Shown here: positions 62,384 to 64,000 of the stretch, piece by piece
Position numbering within the stretch: position 1 is the first letter of the stretch
How the letters are laid out: each line of letters starts with the position of its first letter
Assembly (NCBI RefSeq): GCF_022879575.1
Contig: NZ_CP084263.1
Coordinates: 62,001-126,000 of the forward strand
DNA length: 64,000 nt
DNA from: Caballeronia sp. SL2Y3
Lineage (GTDB): Bacteria > Pseudomonadota > Gammaproteobacteria > Burkholderiales > Burkholderiaceae
Direction: 5' to 3'
Translations under genes and position numbers: made by a program
Notes under the pieces: model-generated
Told to the model about the DNA's origin: nothing
What the model saw: only the letters and a program-made list of their open reading frames with translations
The model's database searches: none

Positions 62384-63234
62384 ATGCGCGTCTTCTTTCC
62401 AGGCATCGTGCTGTATCTGACGTACTGGTTCCCGGCGGCGCGGCGCTCGCGCATGAACGCCATGTTCATGATTATGGCGACGTTCCGGGACGTAAGCGGC
62501 TGGTCGAACTGGCAGTGGCTCTTCTTGCTCGAAGCGATCCCGTCCGCGGTACTCGGCATCGTCACGCCGGCCTGCCTGCCGAACGACATCCGGGCGGCGA
62601 AGTGGCTCACCGAAGACGAAAAGCGCGTGCTGGAAGCGCACATTCAGCGCGACGATGCAGGCAAGACCCACGGCCCGCTCGCTGGCGTCCGCGCCGACCT
62701 GCGCATCTGGAAGATGGCTCCGATCTGCTTCTGCTGCATGGTGGGACTCTATGGCATCAGCTTCTGCTTGCCGACTCTCGTGAAAGCGACGGGCGCAGAA
62801 AGCGCGCTCGAAGTCGGGATGCTGACGGCCGTTCCCTACGCGTGCGCGGTGGCGAGCATGTTCTTCGTCGCGCGCAGTTCGGACCGCACGGGCGAGCGTC
62901 GCTGGCACTTCGCCATTCCTGCGGCGCTTGCGGGAATCGGGCTCTTCGTCAGCACGCAGATGACGGGCAATGTTCCCGTCGCGATGCTCGCGCTCACCGT
63001 CGGGACCGCCGGCATGCTCGCGACCATGCCGGTGTTTTGGACCATCCCAGCGCCATTCTCGCGGGCGGATCGGCAGCGGCAGCCATCGGCATGATCAGCT
63101 CCATCGGCAATCTGGCCGGCTTCGCGAGCGCGTCGATCATCGGCTGGCTGAAGGACGTCACGCATAGCACGAACGCCGGCATCTACTGCGTATCGGGCGC
63201 GCTTATTTTCGGGGCCGTGCTCGCCCTCCTGTAA
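62384..63234 (+). pseudogene. Degenerate MFS (anion:cation symporter type) gene
   Basis: The frame from 62384 matches the middle of an ACS-family MFS carrier (FFPGIVLYLTYWFPAARRSRM, in part). It shows an internal deletion after NAMFMIMATF, continues GWSNWQWLFLLEAIPS to about 63045, and then shifts frame through an apparent one-base loss near 63049-63052. The rest reads AILAGGSAAAAIGMISSIG to VLALL in another frame. The 5' third is missing here, and part of it lies inverted at 63307-63390. The gene cannot make a working carrier. Confidence 0.85.
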
Positions 63235-63306
63235 ACGGGCCGCGCGATAAAGCGCTTCCCGGCGAGTCGCTGGGTGAGCGTTGACCATCGGTACGATGCA
63301 GCGCCG

Positions 63307-63390
63307 CGCTTCAGCCACGCCCAGCAGAAAGCGCATGACACAGAACATGGTCGGCGTCTTCATCCGGTGCAAGCGGTTGAACGAACAACC
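63307..63390 (-). pseudogene. Inverted N-terminal fragment of the MFS pseudogene
   Basis: On the minus strand KTPTMFCVMRFLLGVAEA reads as the segment that normally comes just before FFPGIVLYLTYWF in ACS-family carriers. That next segment starts the plus-strand remnant at 62384. The two pieces are thus adjoining parts of one gene now in opposite orientation about 0.9 kb apart. Confidence 0.7.
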
Positions 63391-63415
63391 GCTTTCGAGC
63401 GACCACCGTGTCACA

Positions 63416-64000
63416 TCAAGCGTGCACTGTTCGCGATGCTCCCACGGCCCGCGGCGACACTGCCCCACACGCGCGAATGACGAGCCTCACGACTTCTTCG
63501 GTCTGTTCGTCGAAGGCTTTTTGCGTCAGCGCCCGCTTGCCTTTCAGCGCGCGAATCTGCGCATCGAAGTCGGCGTAATGCTGGGTGATCGCCCAGATCA
63601 TGAACATGAACGTATCGGCTTCGACCGGCGCGAGCAGGCCGCGCGCAATCCAGCTTTCGATGACCGTCACGCGCGTATCGAGCCACGGCTTCACGCGCTC
63701 GCTGAGGATGTCCTGCATGTGGTGCGCGCCGTGAATGATTTCGCTCGCCCACACCTTCGAGCCGAGCGGCCGTCTTCTCGACAACTCCATTTTCGCGCGC
63801 ACATAACCGCCTATCGCTTCCACCGGGTCGTCGCTGCACTCGAAGGTATCCGCCGCGCGATGCCAGTCCTCGAATATGTCTTCCAGCACGCGGCGATAGA
63901 GCGCGAGCTTCGTCGGGAAGTAGTAATGCAGATTGGCCTTCGGCAATCCGGCGCGCTCGGCGATCATCGCCGTGCTCGCGCCTTCTAATCCTTTCTCGGC
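63416..64000 (-). CDS. TetR family transcriptional regulator (RutR-like), 5' end cut by window
   Basis: At least 194 residues are visible and the frame runs to the window edge. The HTH end reads AMIAERAGLPKANLHYYFPTKLALYRRVL (in part), followed by a ligand domain (EIIHGAHHMQDIL, FMFMIWAITQHYADFD) typical of the RutR-like C-terminal group. The first HTH helices lie beyond the window. The target is unknown. Confidence 0.88.
   Translation of the reverse strand, partial: AEKGLEGASTAMIAERAGLPKANLHYYFPTKLALYRRVLEDIFEDWHRAADTFECSDDPVEAIGGYVRAKMELSRRRPLGSKVWASEIIHGAHHMQDILSERVKPWLDTRVTVIESWIARGLLAPVEADTFMFMIWAITQHYADFDAQIRALKGKRALTQKAFDEQTEEVVRLVIRACGAVSPRAVGASRTVHA

Noticed and set aside
1-64000. 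CRISPR arrays, rRNA or tRNA genes, integrase or attachment sites
   Set aside because: No regularly spaced repeats, RNA gene signatures or recombinase genes were seen while reading the window.

Overview
The window is high-GC DNA of a Burkholderia sensu lato type (Paraburkholderia or Caballeronia is most likely). This is judged from the second Hfq-like protein, the Ku protein with a HTH-TPR partner, the orphan VgrG island, the DUF3141/pta/ackA/fabI cluster and the general codon use. I could not run any search, so the genus is inferred.

Layout. 0-1.1 kb: the end of an Asp/Glu racemase facing a Crp-type regulator. 1.4-10.8 kb: a GntR/UTRA regulator with a perfect 18-bp palindrome upstream, then a tightly packed operon: methylthioribose kinase (mtnK), methylthioribose-1-phosphate isomerase (mtnA), a class II aldolase, a ribose-type ABC importer, and a DhaK/DhaL-type kinase pair. 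The first three match the DHAP shunt for 5-methylthioribose or 5-deoxyribose; the importer and second kinase suggest a catabolic version acting on an external sugar. 10.8-14.6 kb: a polar amino-acid ABC importer with an IclR regulator. 14.9-18.4 kb: a DUF3253 protein, a ChrA-type chromate transporter and an MFS carrier. 18.5-23.8 kb: DUF3141 (PHA-synthase-like), phosphotransacetylase, acetate kinase and FabI, with an FNR/Anr-like box upstream. 24-30.4 kb: a histidine kinase remnant, hfq2, small stress-type proteins, a cation/proton antiporter, a MerR-TPR protein, Ku and a lone receiver. 30.5-35.3 kb: an oxidoreductase cluster divergent from a LysR regulator.

35.3-45.7 kb is an amide-utilisation locus: amide/urea-type ABC importer, formamidase-family enzyme, AmiC-like sensor, AmiR-like ANTAR antiterminator, SDR and amidase. 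The leader in front of it carries a promoter, two small hairpins with A1/G4 hexaloops and a perfect 16-bp terminator that overlaps the second hairpin. This is the expected architecture of an ANTAR-controlled antitermination switch.

46-54.5 kb is a type VI secretion cargo island on the minus strand: VgrG, DUF4123 adaptor, a VasX-like membrane toxin and two near-identical DUF6708 proteins (putative immunity). The two copies differ almost only in one central membrane/loop segment, and a truncated toxin remnant lies between them. No core T6SS genes are present. 55-60.9 kb: adhP, glgP and glgX, with a perfect FNR-type palindrome upstream; with the ackA cluster this suggests a low-oxygen fermentation and storage regulon. 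61-64 kb: a ProQ-family RNA chaperone, a candidate small RNA, a GlcG/HbpS protein, a rearranged MFS pseudogene and a TetR regulator cut by the window edge.
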